From Typhlomys cinereus (lineage: Eukaryota; Chordata; Mammalia; Rodentia; Platacanthomyidae): 64,000 nucleotides of DNA. This document shows positions 1-11,695 of the stretch, piece after piece (position 1 is the stretch's first letter; each line of letters opens with the position of its first letter). The position numbers were made by a program, and so were the translations under genes. Location of the stretch: positions 205,057 through 269,056 of the forward strand of contig JALPQD010000361.1 in assembly GCA_023101885.1 (NCBI GenBank), given 5' to 3'. The notes beneath the pieces were generated by a model. It ran no database searches and was not told where the DNA came from. It worked only from the letters and a program-made list of their open reading frames with translations.

Positions 1-68
1 CAAGGTACAGACATTCTGAGAGATGACAAAGGCCATAGTCAGAAAGTGTTTGTAGAGGTCCCTCCCTC

Positions 69-385
69 CATCCCAGGTGAGTTCCCCCAGCACCCAGGTC
101 ACCCCTTGTCCCAGCTCCTCCCACCAGCCAGCCTGAGCAACATCCAGTCTGCCTTGGGCTTGCGTAGGCCATGTCCCAGGTCCCAGCCCCTCTGTCCCTC
201 CCTCCTGTCCACCCACCTTGTACAAGACTTGCTCTCCATCCCAGGTGAGTTCCCCCAGCACCCAGGTCACCCCTTGTCCCAGCTCCTCCCACCAGCAAGC
301 CCGAGCAACACCCAGGCCATGTTGGGCTTGCGTGAGCCGTGCCCCAGGTCCCAGCCCCTCTGTCCTTCTGGCCACTGGGGACCCT
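69..385 (+). repeat. Two tandem 168-bp units in the old L1 5' region
   Basis: A unit starting CATCCCAGGTGAGTTC at 69 recurs at 237, a period of 168 bp, with about 140 bp clearly aligned. Each copy holds CCAGGTGAGTTCCCCC, related to CCTAGGTAAGTCCCCG in the young L1 leaders at 13559 and 12893 (complement). That places the duplication inside an L1 5' UTR. Tandem promoter monomers are known for mouse L1; whether this pair worked as a promoter is inference. Confidence 0.6.
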
Positions 386-904
386 CCCTCGCCATACAGG
401 GAGGACACGCTGCTTCTCAGAATTCAACAAAGTCCAAAGAAAGCAAAAGCAAAGCTCTAGGGACAAACACCATGCATCTGAAGTCTTCTAAAATCATCCC
501 ATCACATGGGAGAGATTCTTCACATCCAGATCAAAGATAAGTAAACCTCTTTTTTTTTACCATATTTATTCTTTCTAGCTTAATCACTGTAGATTAACGT
601 TTCCATACAGCCACCCCCAAAATATATACAACTCCAAGGATAATACCACTCACCCTCACATATCATCAAGGAACTAAATCATAAACGTGCACTACTGTAC
701 TAATATTCACCCCCTCTCTACTTAACCTGACTTAACTGATGTACTAACAGTTTAATAGCCTCATCTAGGAAATACTAACAACAGACAAACGTACCCAACT
801 CCAAGGCAAGCACTGGTAATACCTGCCCAAGAGTAGTTATAACACCTCAATCAGTTCAGCCAAAAACCCACAGAAACTGAAAGGTCTTAAGAGACAAAAC
901 AACA

Positions 905-1969
905 ATGCCCAAGTCAAAGCACAGACAGATCCATGAGAAACAACACCCAAGAAGACAAATCTCCCACTAAAAGAATTAACCCCATAATGATGGATTCCAA
1001 CCAGAACAAATTTGCAGAAAATAGCCAAGAAAACCGACCCAAGATAACGACTTTCAAAGCATGATCATTAGCACGATCAATACTATGAAAGAGGAAATCT
1101 GGGAGGAGTTAAACAACCGCATCAACCCTTTGAACAGGAACACAACAGACACTTGGAGGAGTTGAGAAAAACAGTTTGAGAAACAAAACTAGGAGTAGAG
1201 CAGTTAAAACAGTCTCAAGCAGAGTCTAAAATCGAACTAAAAGACAAGTTAACTTCAACCTAGAACTCAACAGAGAGTCTTATCAGCAGAACTAATGAAG
1301 CAGAAAATAGAATTTCAGATCTTGAAGACAAAGTGAGAGTATTAACCAGCTCAATGGAAGAGGTTGTTAAAGCCAAAAAGATGCTTGAGAGGAATATTCA
1401 AGAGTTATGGGACACCCTGAAGAAGCCTAACATGCGCATTCATGGAATATCAGAACAAGAATTCCAAAATACCACACCTGAGGAAATTCTTCAAATTATC
1501 ATAAAGGAAAACTTCCCTCAACTAAAGAATGAGAGGCCCATCCAAACACAAGAAGCATTCTGCACCCCAGACAGATATGACCAAAATAGCAGTTCATCAC
1601 GGCAAATAATAGCCAAAACATTCCACATTCAAGACAAAGAAAAGGTGCTGAGAGTATTAGGGGAAAAAAAAAGTCACTTTTGAAGGTAAACCTATTAAAA
1701 TAACAAATGATTTCTCAATGGAAACAGTAAAAGCAAGAAGAGCTTGGAGAGACGTACTTCAAGTATTAAATGAGTAAAACTGTCAACCCAGTCTGATATA
1801 TCTGACAAAACTATCTGTCATGATTGAGGGTGAAAGAAAAATTTTCTACCATAAAGACAACTTGAAGGCTTACATGTCTACCAAACCAGGCTTTCAAAAA
1901 ATGCTAGAAAAGGTACTCAAGACTGAAGGAAAAACGAAGGACATCCAGGAGGACAGAAGGGAAGTATAA
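905..1969 (+). pseudogene. L1 ORF1 relic (RNA-binding chaperone)
   Basis: The ATG at 905 opens the same MPKSK-type N-terminus as the intact ORF1 at 13647, and the aligned stop is TAA at 1967-1969. In-frame stops occur early, for example in the coiled-coil region near 1176-1178 and near 1260. The longest open piece (1333-1683) covers the end of the coiled coil and the RRM-like centre (NMRIHGISEQE). It then breaks at an A-run near 1668. An intact ORF1p would trimerise and bind L1 RNA; this copy cannot make it. Its terminus reads DIQEDRREV-stop. This matches the + strand young copy and shows that the - strand copy has a frameshifted C-terminus. Confidence 0.85.
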
Positions 1970-2026
1970 TACCATTAAAATATACAAGTCAAATAATACA
2001 CTTACGAAAGCTATTAAACACAAAAA

Positions 2027-5000
2027 GTGTCAGGAATTAAAAGTAATTTCTCCATTATAACACAAAGTGACAATGGAATTAACTCACCAATCAAAAGACA
2101 CAGATTACAAACTTGGATTAGAAATCACAACCCATCCATCTGCCGCCTTCAGGAAGCACATCTCACTACAAAAGGTAGGCACATTCTAAAAGTAAAAGGC
2201 TAGTCAAAAATTCTGCAAGCAAATGGAACCAGGAAACAAGCAGAGGTAGCCATTATGCTATCAGAAAAAGTGGACTTCAAACCAAAAAAAATCATGAGAG
2301 ACACAAAAGGATACTACATTTTAGTCACAGGTACAATTCGCCAGGAAGATTTCACAATACTAAACATATATGTACCTAATATGGGCTCCTCCACATTTAT
2401 TAAGTAAACACTACAACATCTAAAGCAAGAAATCAATTCCAAAACAGTAATACTCTGGGATTTCAATACTGCCCTCTCAATGTGGGATAGATCAACAGGT
2501 CAAAAACATAACAGAGCACATTGGAACTTAATCAAACCTTGTTGAAATGGATCTTATAGAACTCTATTGAACTTTCCAACCACACACCGAAGAATACACA
2601 TTTTTCTCAGCAGCACATAGAACTTTCTCCAAAATAGACCACATATTGGGCCATAAAACGAATCTCCACATATACAGGAAAGTTGAAATTTTAGCCTGTA
2701 TCTTATCAGACCATCATTGTCTAAAGCTTGAATCTGGAACACAACAAATAGCAGAAAATACACTAACTCTTGGAAACTAAACATATGATGCTGAATGAAA
2801 ATTGGGTTCAAGAAGAAATCATAAAGGAAATTCAAGATTTCCTAGAAGTGAAAGATAATGAAAATACAACAAATCAAAATCTCTGGGATACAATGAAAGT
2901 TGTCTTGAGAGGTAAGTTCATAGCTCTTAATGCCTACATCAAAAAAGTAGAAACAGCACAATTTAATAAATTAACAAAGCAGCTTAAAGCTTTAGAGACA
3001 TTAGAGCAATCCGAAAAGCAGTAGAAGAGAGGAGATTAGCAAAACCAGGGGAGAAATATCTGAAATTGAAATAAGGAAAACAATACAAAGAATCAAGCAG
3101 TCAAAAAGCTGGTTCTTGGAAAAAATCAGTAAGATTGATACACCTCTATCTAGATAAACCAAAATCAAGTGAAAGAAAACCCAAATTAACAAAATTAGAA
3201 ATGAAATGGAATTATCAAAACTGATACACAAGAAATTCAGAGAATTATAAGGTCATATTTCAAAAATTTATACTCCACGAAATTTGACAACACAAAAGAA
3301 ATGGATGAATTCTTAAGTAAGCACAATTTACCTAAATTGAATTAGGAAGTTTTGAATTATTTAAATAGTCCCATAACATATGAGGAAATCGATGAAGTAA
3401 TCTCGAATCTTCCCACCAAAAAATGTCCTGGACAAGATGGATTCAGCACTGGATTTTACCAGACATTTAAGGAACAAATAACACCAGTACTCCTTCAACT
3501 GTTCCATGAGATTGTGAAGGCAGGAACACTGCCAAATTATTTCTATGAAGCTATTATCATACTAATTCCAAAACCTAATAAAGATACATTTAAAAAAGAA
3601 AATTATAGGCCAATCTCTTTGATGAACACAGATGTAAAAATTCTCAACATAATCTTAAAAATCTCATTCAAAAACATATCAAAAAGATCATTCAAGTTGA
3701 TCAAGTAGGCTTTATCCCAGGCACACAAGGTTGGTTCAACATACGGAAATCAGTAAGTGTAATCCATCATATAAACCAATCCAAAGTCCAAGACCACATG
3801 ATACTCTCGGTAGATGCAGAAAAAGCTTTCGACAAGATCGAGCATCCTTTAATGATCAAAACCCTAGAGACAGTAGGAATGGAAGGAACCTTTATCAACA
3901 TAATAAAAGCTGTATACAACAAGCCAACAGCAAGGATTATAGTCAATGGGGAAAAACTTGAAGCATTCCCACTTTGATCTGGAATTAGACGAGGCTGTGC
4001 ACTCTCAGTGCTTCTATTCAATATTGTACTTGAAGTTCTAGCTGGAGCCATAAGAAAAGAGAGGGAGATAAAAGGGATTCAATCGTCAAGGAAGAAGTCA
4101 AGATATCTCTGTTCGCAGATGACATGATTCTATACCTGAGTGATCCTAAAAACTCCACCAGGATACTCCTGGAACTAATACAGAAGTTTATCAGGGGGAC
4201 AGGCTATAAAATAAACATGCAAAAATCAGTGGCCTTTTTATATGCCGAGGATGAAAGAAGTGAAAAAGCCCTAAGAGAAACAATTCCATTTACTATAGCC
4301 CCTAAAAAAATGAATTATCTTGGTATAAACCTAACCAAGGATGTGAGAGACCTTTACAATGAAAACTTTAAAATCCTAATGAAAGTAATTACAGAAGATA
4401 TCAGAAGGTGGAAAGAGCTCCCATGCTCCTGGATCAGCAGAACCAACATCATAAAATGACCATCCTACCAAAAGCAATATACAGATTCATTGCTGTACCA
4501 ATCAAAATCCCCAAGCAATTCTTTAAAGAAATTGACCAAATATTCTCAAAATTGATATGGATGCACAAAAGACCCAGGATAGCAAAAACAATCCTGAGTA
4601 ACAAAAACACTCTTGGAGGTATCACCGTACCAAACCTTAGTCAATACTACAAATCCATAGTAATAAAAACTCTGAAATAGACATGTAGATCAATGGTAAG
4701 GGTGGAAGACCCCTATATAAGCCCACACGATTACAGCCATTTGATCTTTGATGAAAGGAGTACAAAAATTCAATGGAAAAAGAGCAGAATCTTCAACAAA
4801 TGGTGCTGACAAAACTGGATTTCCACATGGAAAAGATTAAAACTGGATCTGTACTTGTCACCATACACAAAAATTAATTCCAAATGGATCAAGGATCTCA
4901 GAATTAGGCCAGAGACTATAAAAACAGTAGTTGAAAGGGTAGGGAATTCCCTTGAGCTTATTGGACTAGGCCAACAGTTCCTAAACAGAAATCCAATAGC

Positions 5001-5815
5001 ACAATCATTAGAACCAACACTCAACAAATGGGATCTTATGAAATTGAAGAACTTCTGTTCATGTAAAGAGATTGTAAACCGAGCAAAAAGGCAACCCACG
5101 GAATGGGAGAAAATCTTCACTAATCAATCTGATAGAGCTCTATTATCCAGAGTGCACAAAGAACTTAAAAAACTAAACACCAAGGAGATAAATGGCCCAA
5201 TTAAAAATGTGTTTGAGAACTCAAGAAAGTTTTCCAGGGACAAAATTAAAATGTCTAACAAATATCTTAAAAAATGCTCCACATCCTTAGCCATCAGGGA
5301 AATGCAAACCAAAACTTTCCTGAGATATCATCTCACCCTAGTCAGGATGGCAAAAACCTACAATACAAACAACACCAAATGCTTGAGAGGATGTGGCAAG
5401 AAGGGAAGGCTCCTACATTTCTGGTGGGAATGCTGGCTTATACAACCACTCTGGTGATCAGTCTGACAATTTTTAAAAAAGTTTAAGATTGAAATGCCAT
5501 ATGATCCTGCTATTCCACTTTTGGGAATAGTCCCCCATAAATCAAAATTCACTACAATGATACAAATAAAACCATGTTCATAGCAGCACTATTTACAATA
5601 GCAAAGTCGTGGAATCAACCCAAATGTCCAACAGTTGACGAGTGGATAAGTAAAATGTGGCACATTTATACAATGGAGTACTACACAGTCATCATAAAAG
5701 ATGAATTAATGAAATTTGCTGGGCAATGGATGGAATTAGAAAAAATTAATTGAGTGAAGTGTCCCAGACACAGAAAATTAGACACTGTATATACTCCCTA
5801 ATAGGTGGATCCTAG
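2027..5815 (+). pseudogene. L1 ORF2 relic (endonuclease / reverse transcriptase)
   Basis: Colinear with ORF2 at 14765-18589. The start codon is decayed to GTG at 2027. Recognisable pieces are the endonuclease N-terminus (2080-2760), linker (2770-3020), reverse-transcriptase fingers (3352-3708, with [15 protein letters not shown]), palm with an FADDM-type motif near 4115, thumb and C-terminal domain (4124-5457), and the Cys-rich motif CLRGCGKKGRLLHF near 5380. The last contact histidine is replaced (HF for HC) and the following tryptophans are kept. Frameshifts and stops separate these blocks. No functional product is expected. Confidence 0.88.
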
Positions 5816-6190
5816 TACCAAACCCACTTAATGATATATTCAAAGATAAATCTACACTACAGTTATCACAAAGAGATTTCATTAGAGAATACAAGTCACC
5901 CTCAAGTATTACAACCTTCTATCTTTGGTTAAGAGGTGACCTCCAATACCAATCAGGATGGAGCCAAAGGTGGTGCAGGAACAACAAAACTGAAAACAAC
6001 AAACTATAATTCAGAATACCAAACACCCTACATTAATTACCTGGAACCAGACCAGCCAAATCTCTCCCCATCCTAAAGCTCAGGGAAACCTGTGGAAGAG
6101 GAGACTACAAGATTGTAAGAGCCTAAAGATGGGGAGGACCAATGATATGCAAGATACTCCATACAAGTTAGGGCTGCAGGAGCCATAATC
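5816..6190 (+). other. 3' UTR of the old L1, truncated
   Basis: From the ORF2 stop to about 6190 the sequence follows the young L1 3' UTR (compare 18590-19230), including the CCAAATCTCTCCCCATCC region near 6056. The G-rich tract and terminal A-tail of the family are absent. The copy therefore either ended early or was cut by a later rearrangement. Confidence 0.7.
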
Positions 6191-6863
6191 AGATAAATAT
6201 GGATAATAAAATAGGGGACAGATAGGAAACGATGAACTGGTGAACGGGAGAGGACGAGCGTTCAGCATCATGTAATTATTCTTGGATCCTGGCACTCTTG
6301 TCCTTTGTCCCAAGCATACTCATCCTCTGTCCCTGGCATTCTTGTCCCTAACGTACTTATCCTTTGTCCCTAGGGTACTTGTTCTTTGTCCTGAACTTTA
6401 CTACTCTGCCATGCACTTGCACAGGGGGGAGTGTGCACATGCATTTGGAATCACTGCTTTCCTGTTTGGCTGAATGAATCTTGACAAAATCAGTCAGAGC
6501 CCCAGGGACAGAGTGGCTTGCCCGAAGCAGGTCTCACAGCTGCAGATTTCAGTCAACTATCTAATTGTGGCCTCAAGACACTGGAAGCTTACAGGCAAGT
6601 AGCAGGACCGCCAAGCACTTTCTTCCAATTGGTACAATTGTTATCTGTGAAGGATTAAGTATTTCATCTTCCTTCTGGGAGATTCTCCCAGGGGACCCTG
6701 CAGGTACCCTGGGAATCTACACCGCTTAGAGACAAGAAATGAAAAGCACACAGGCGGTAAAAAAGCATTGCACTCCATCTGATGTCTATGCTCAGCATGG
6801 TAGACGGAGGGTGGAATTACTTCCCTTGCATGGCCCCTTGACCGCTAAATGGTCTTAACGTAT
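6191..6863. other. Host sequence between two L1s, with a degenerate 21-bp repeat
   Basis: Between 6290 and 6402 about five imperfect units of roughly 16-23 bp read as variants of GTACTTATCCTTTGTCCCTAG. The rest (6403-6863) shows no repeat family or ORF that I recognise. TCACCTTCTATTCTT at 6864-6878 is the left TSD of the next L1. Confidence 0.5.
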
Positions 6864-6878
6864 TCACCTTCTATTCTT

Positions 6879-7861
6879 TTTTTTTCTTTTTTTTTATTAA
6901 AAATTTAATTATACATTTTAAAATTTTTTACCAGTTCCCTCCCTCCCCTCTCCTCTCCCTCCCCTTCCCCCAGTGCCTCCCCCCCAATTCCCAGAGAGTC
7001 CTTTATTGTGTACGCCTAACTCTCCACTGGGTCCTCCTCTCCGATGACATATAAGGACCCAGTGGCATTTCCATAAGCCCTTTCTCTTGTTCCCCTTAAG
7101 CATAAGATCACTACTATGGCTGTCAATCCCTTGCCTCCAGGGGTCTCGGTGCCCTTAACAGATGCTAGACCTTATGAGGGCAACAGTGCACTGGACATTG
7201 CGCAGGGCATGCAAAGTCCCATCATGATTGCTTTGGCCCCAACTATTGTTGAGAATCTTGCAAATCGTTGCTCCTCCCATCCTTTTGCTCTTACAATCTT
7301 ACCGCCCCCTCTTCCGCAAATGTCCCTGAGCTCCAGGATGGGGAGAGATTAGGCTGTCCTAGTTCTATGTGATTGATATAGAGTCTCTGAAGTTCTGGAT
7401 TGTGGTTTGTTGATTTTCTTTTGCAGTTTTGCTGCTCCTGCAATTCCCTTCACTCCATTCTGCTGGGCACTGTATGTCACCCCCTGGCCAGAGACAAAAA
7501 GCTGTTAAACTGGAGTCTTGGTGTAATAGCTCATTCAAGGGTAGATGTAATAAGAGCAGGAAACCTCACTGAGGGAGGGGTCCATCATCCATTTGCAAAA
7601 TGATTACTTTTTATCTGCTAGACTACATGCCCTCCCCTTCTGGTGAGATCAGGAAAGAACGTCTGTGAACTTAACCAGGTTTCTCATTACTTACTGGCAG
7701 ACCTTGATGGAGGCCTATTTTCTCTGCTGTAACATGGTCCCCTCTCTCCTTGTTAGTGGTGTGGCCCTCCTAACCCATCTCTCTTGTTCATAATCCTTGC
7801 AATTACTGTGTTACATAGGTTTACTTTTGAGTGTCTCAATGTGGGCTGGGTGAGTTTGGTA
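6879..7861 (-). other. Copy A 3' UTR and A-rich tail
   Basis: Read on the - strand, this runs from the ORF2 stop through about 860 bp of non-coding sequence. It includes a G-rich/purine tract (complement of the C/T-rich stretch at 6941-6995). It ends in an AT-rich segment and an A9-G-A7 tail directly abutting the TSD. The antisense strand has a 78-codon ORF at 7116-7352, described separately. Confidence 0.9.
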
Positions 7862-10800
7862 CTAGGAGCCACCTATTAGGGAGTACATACGGCGCTTAAT
7901 TTTCTGGGTTTGGGATACTTCACTTAATATAATTCTTTCTAATGACATCCATTTCCCAGCAAATTCCAGTAATTCATCATTTTTGATGGCTGAGTAGTAC
8001 TCCATTGTATAGATGTACCACAGTTTCCTTATCCACTCGTCAACTGTTGGACATTTAGGTTGATTCCATGACTTTGCTATTGTAAAAAGTGCTGCTATGA
8101 ACATGGTCGAGCTTGTGCTATCGAGGCGAACCTCTGCTGCATGGGGGGTTATTCCCAAAAGTGGGATAGCAGGGTCATACGGCATTTCAATCTTTAATTT
8201 CTCTAAGAATCTCCAGACGGCTCGCCAGAGTGGCTATATGAGCCTGCATTCCCACCAACAATGTAGGAGAGTTCCCCTCTCTCCACATCCTCTCCAGCAT
8301 TTGTCGTTGTTTGTATTGTGGATTTTTGCCATCCTGACCGAGGTGAGATGATATCTCAGGGAAGTTTTGATTTGCATTTCCCTGATGGCGAAGGAAGTGG
8401 AGCATTTTTTAAGATAATTGTTAGACATTTTAATTTCATCTCTGGTAAAGTTTCTTTTAAGTTCCAGGGCCCATTTTTTAATTGGGCCAGTGTTTTCCTT
8501 GGAGTTTAATTTTCTAAGTTCTTTGTGCACTCTGGACAGTAGAGCTCTGTCAGATATGTGGTTAGTGAAGATTTTCTCCCATTCTGTGGGTTGCCTTTGA
8601 GCTCGTGTGACAATCTCTTTATCTGAACAGAAGCTCTTTAATTTCACAAGATCCCAACTGTTGAGAGTTGGTAGCAGTGATTGTGCCATTGGATGTCTGT
8701 TTAGGAAGTGTTGGCCTAGCCCAATCAGCTCGAGGGAGTTCCCTATCCTTTCAACTACGGTTTTTAAAGTCTCTGGCCTGATATCAAGGTCCTTGATCCA
8801 TTTGGAATTAAGTCTTGTACATGGTGACAAGTACGGGTCCAGCTTTAATCTTCTGCATGTGGAGATCCAGTTTTGCCAGCACCATTTGTTGAAGATGCTG
8901 TTCTTTTTCCATTGGATTCTTTGGGCCCCTTTGTCAAAGACCAAATGGCTGTAACTTTGTGGGCTTATATCTGGGTCTTCAATCCTTATCCATTGATCTG
9001 TGTGTCTATTTTGGAGCCAGTACCAGGCTGTCTTTATAACTATGGATTTGTAGTATAGACTTAGGTTTGGTATGGTAATACCTCCAGCTGTGTTTTTGTT
9101 ACTCAGGATTGTTTTTGCTATCCTGGGTCTTTTGTGCCTCCATATGAACTTTGAGATTGTTTGGTCAACTTCTTTGAAGAATTGCTTTGGGATTTTGATT
9201 GGTATAGCATTGAATCTGTATATTGCCTTTGGTAGGATGGTCATTTTTACAATGTTGATTCTGCCAATCCAGGAACAAGGGAGGTCTTTCCACCTTCTGG
9301 TGTCTTCTGCAATTTCTTTCTTTAGGGTTTTAAAGTTTTCATTGTAAAGGTCTTTTACTTCCTTAGTTAGGTTTATACCAAGGTATGTCATTTTTTTAGG
9401 GGTTATAGTAAATGGTATGGTTTCTCTCAAGGCTTTTTCACTTCTTTCATTCTGGGCATATAGGAAGGCCTCTGATTTTTGCACATTTATTTTGTATCCT
9501 GCCACCCTGCTGAACTTCTCAATTAGTTCCAGGAGCTTCCTGGTGGAGTTTTTGGGATCCCTCAGGTATAAGATCATGTCATCTGCAAATAGGGATAGCT
9601 TGACTTCTTCCTTGCCGATTTGAATCCCTCTTATGTCCCTTTCTTGTCTTATGGCTTCAGCTAAGACTTCAAGTACAATATTGAATAGAAGTGGTGAGAG
9701 TGGACAGCCTTGTCTAGTTCCTGACTGAAGTGGGAATGCTTCCAATTGTTCCCCATTGAGCATAATCCTTGCTGTGGGCTTGTTGTATATAGCTTTTATT
9801 ATATTGATTAAGGTTCCTTCCATTCCCACTGTCTCTAGCCTTTTGATCATAAAAGGCTGTTGGATCTTGTCAAAAGCTTTTTCTGCATCTATCGAGAGTA
9901 TCATGTGGTCTTGGACTTTGGACTGGTTTACATGATGAATTACATTTATTGATTTGCGTATGTTGAACCAACCTTGTGTGCCGGGGATGAAGCCTACTTG
10001 GTCCCCATGAATGATCTTTTTAATATGTTTTTGAATCCGATTTGCTAAGACTTTGTTGAGAATCTTTGCATCTGTGTTCATCAGGGAGATCGGCCTATAG
10101 TTTTCTTTTTTAAGTGAATCTTTATTAGGTTTTGGAATTAAAACGATATTAGCTTCATAGAAGGAATTTGGTAGTGTTCCTTCCTTTGCTATTTGACGGA
10201 ACAGTTTAAGGAGTATTGGTGTTATTAACTCCTTAAATGTCTGGTAGAACTCTGTGCTGAATCCATCTGGTCCAGGACATTTTTTGGTGGGAAGATTCGA
10301 GATTACTTCCTCAATTTCCTTATATGTTATAGGACTATTTAAATAATTCACAACTTCCTGATTCAATTTAGGTAAGTTGTGTTTACTTAGAAATTCATCC
10401 ATCTCTTTTGTGTTGTCAAACTTCACAGAGTATAAGTTTTTGAAATATGATGTTATAATTCTCTGGATTTCTTGGGTATCAGTAGTGATAACTCCATGTT
10501 CATTTCTAATTTTGTTAATTTGGGTTTTCTCTCTCTTGCTTTTGGTTAGTTTAGCTAGGGGTGTATCAATCTTGTTGATTTTTTCAAAGAACCAGCTTTT
10601 TGATTGGTTGATTTTTTCTATCCTTTTCTTAGTCTCGATTTCAGATATTTCTCCCCTTATTTTGCTAATCTCTTCTCTTCTACTGCTTTTGGGATCAGAT
10701 TGCTCTAGTTTCTCTAAAGCTTTAAGCTGCATTGTTAAGTTGTTTATTTCTGATGTTTCCATTTTTTTGACGTGGGCATTAAGAGCTATGAACTTACCTC

Positions 10801-11686
10801 TTAGAACAGCTTTCATTGTGTCCCAGAGATTTTGGTAAGTTGTATTTTCGTTATCATTCACTTTCAGGAAATCTTGAATTTCCTTTTTAATTTCTTCCTG
10901 AATCCAGTTCTCATTCAGCATCATAGTGTTAAGTTTCCAGGAGTTAGTGTATTTTCTCTTGTTTGATGTGTTGTGGATGTCCAGCTTTAGGCCGTGGTGG
11001 TCTGATAAGGCACTGGATAGAATTTCAACTTTCTTGTATATGTGTAGATTCATTTTGTGGCCCAATATGTGATCTATTTTGGAGAAAGTTCCGTGTGCTG
11101 CTGAGAAAAATGTGTATTCTTTGGTGCGTGGGTGAAAAGTTCGATAGAGATCTGTGAGGTCCATTTCTTTCAGGGTTTGATTAAGTTCCAAAGTGTCTCT
11201 GTTAAGCTTTTGACCTGTTGATCTATCCCATGTAGAGAGGGCAGTGTTGAAGTCCCCAAGAATTATCGTTTGGGGGTTGATTTCTTGCTTTAGACGCTGT
11301 AGGGTTTTCTTAATGAATGTGGAGGGGCCCGTATTGGATGCATATATGTTCAGTATTGTGAAATCTTCCTGGTGAATTGTACCTGTGACTAAAATGTAGT
11401 ATCCATCCGTGTCTCTTATAATTTTTTTTGGTTTGAAATCCACTTTGTCTGATAGCATAATGGCTACCCCTGCCTGTTTTCTGCTTCCATTTGCTTGTAG
11501 AATTGTTGACCAGCCTTTTATTTTTAGAGCGTGCCTATCTTTTGTGGTGAGATGGGTTTCCTGCAGGCAACAGATTGATGGATTGTGATTTTTAATCCAA
11601 GTTTGTAATCTGTGTCTCTTGATCAGTGAATTAAGTCCATTAACATTTAGTGTTATAATGGAGAAACTATTGTTAATTCCAGACAT
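7862..11686 (-). pseudogene. L1 ORF2, copy A: one nonsense codon at residue 1151
   Basis: The 1275-codon frame has no frameshift and one internal TAG at 8234-8236, where copy B has CAG (Gln). The open part is 1150 residues. Domains: AP-like endonuclease (about 1-240) with N14, E43 in QETH, GDFN near 143-146 and SDHHG near 228-232; reverse transcriptase (about 500-770) with FADD at 700-703; and the C-terminal Cys-rich motif [18 protein letters not shown], complete just before the stop. ORF2p nicks target DNA and reverse-transcribes L1 RNA. Here only the last 124 residues are lost, so endonuclease, RT and the Cys motif remain encoded. Residual activity is possible but not shown. The ATG follows the ORF1 stop by 9 nt. 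Confidence 0.93.
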
Positions 11687-11695
11687 TTATTATGT

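Larger units (their letters stand above)
1..6190 (+). mobile_element. Old, decayed, nearly full-length LINE-1
   Basis: The order is 5' region, ORF1 relic, ORF2 relic and 3' UTR, colinear with the young element at 13350-19633. Both ORFs carry many stops and frameshifts, so the copy is dead. The left end may lie outside the window. Homology to the young 3' UTR fades at about 6190, next to a segment matching the young 3' UTR around 19215-19230, and no clear poly(A) tail or TSD was found. Divergence from the young copies is far larger than that between the two young copies, so this is a much older insertion. Confidence 0.9.

Noticed and set aside
10377..10838. 153-codon ORF antisense to L1 ORF2 (also at 15613-16074 on the other copy)
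   Set aside because: Shadow of the conserved ORF2 codons; composition of the sense frame keeps the antisense frame open.
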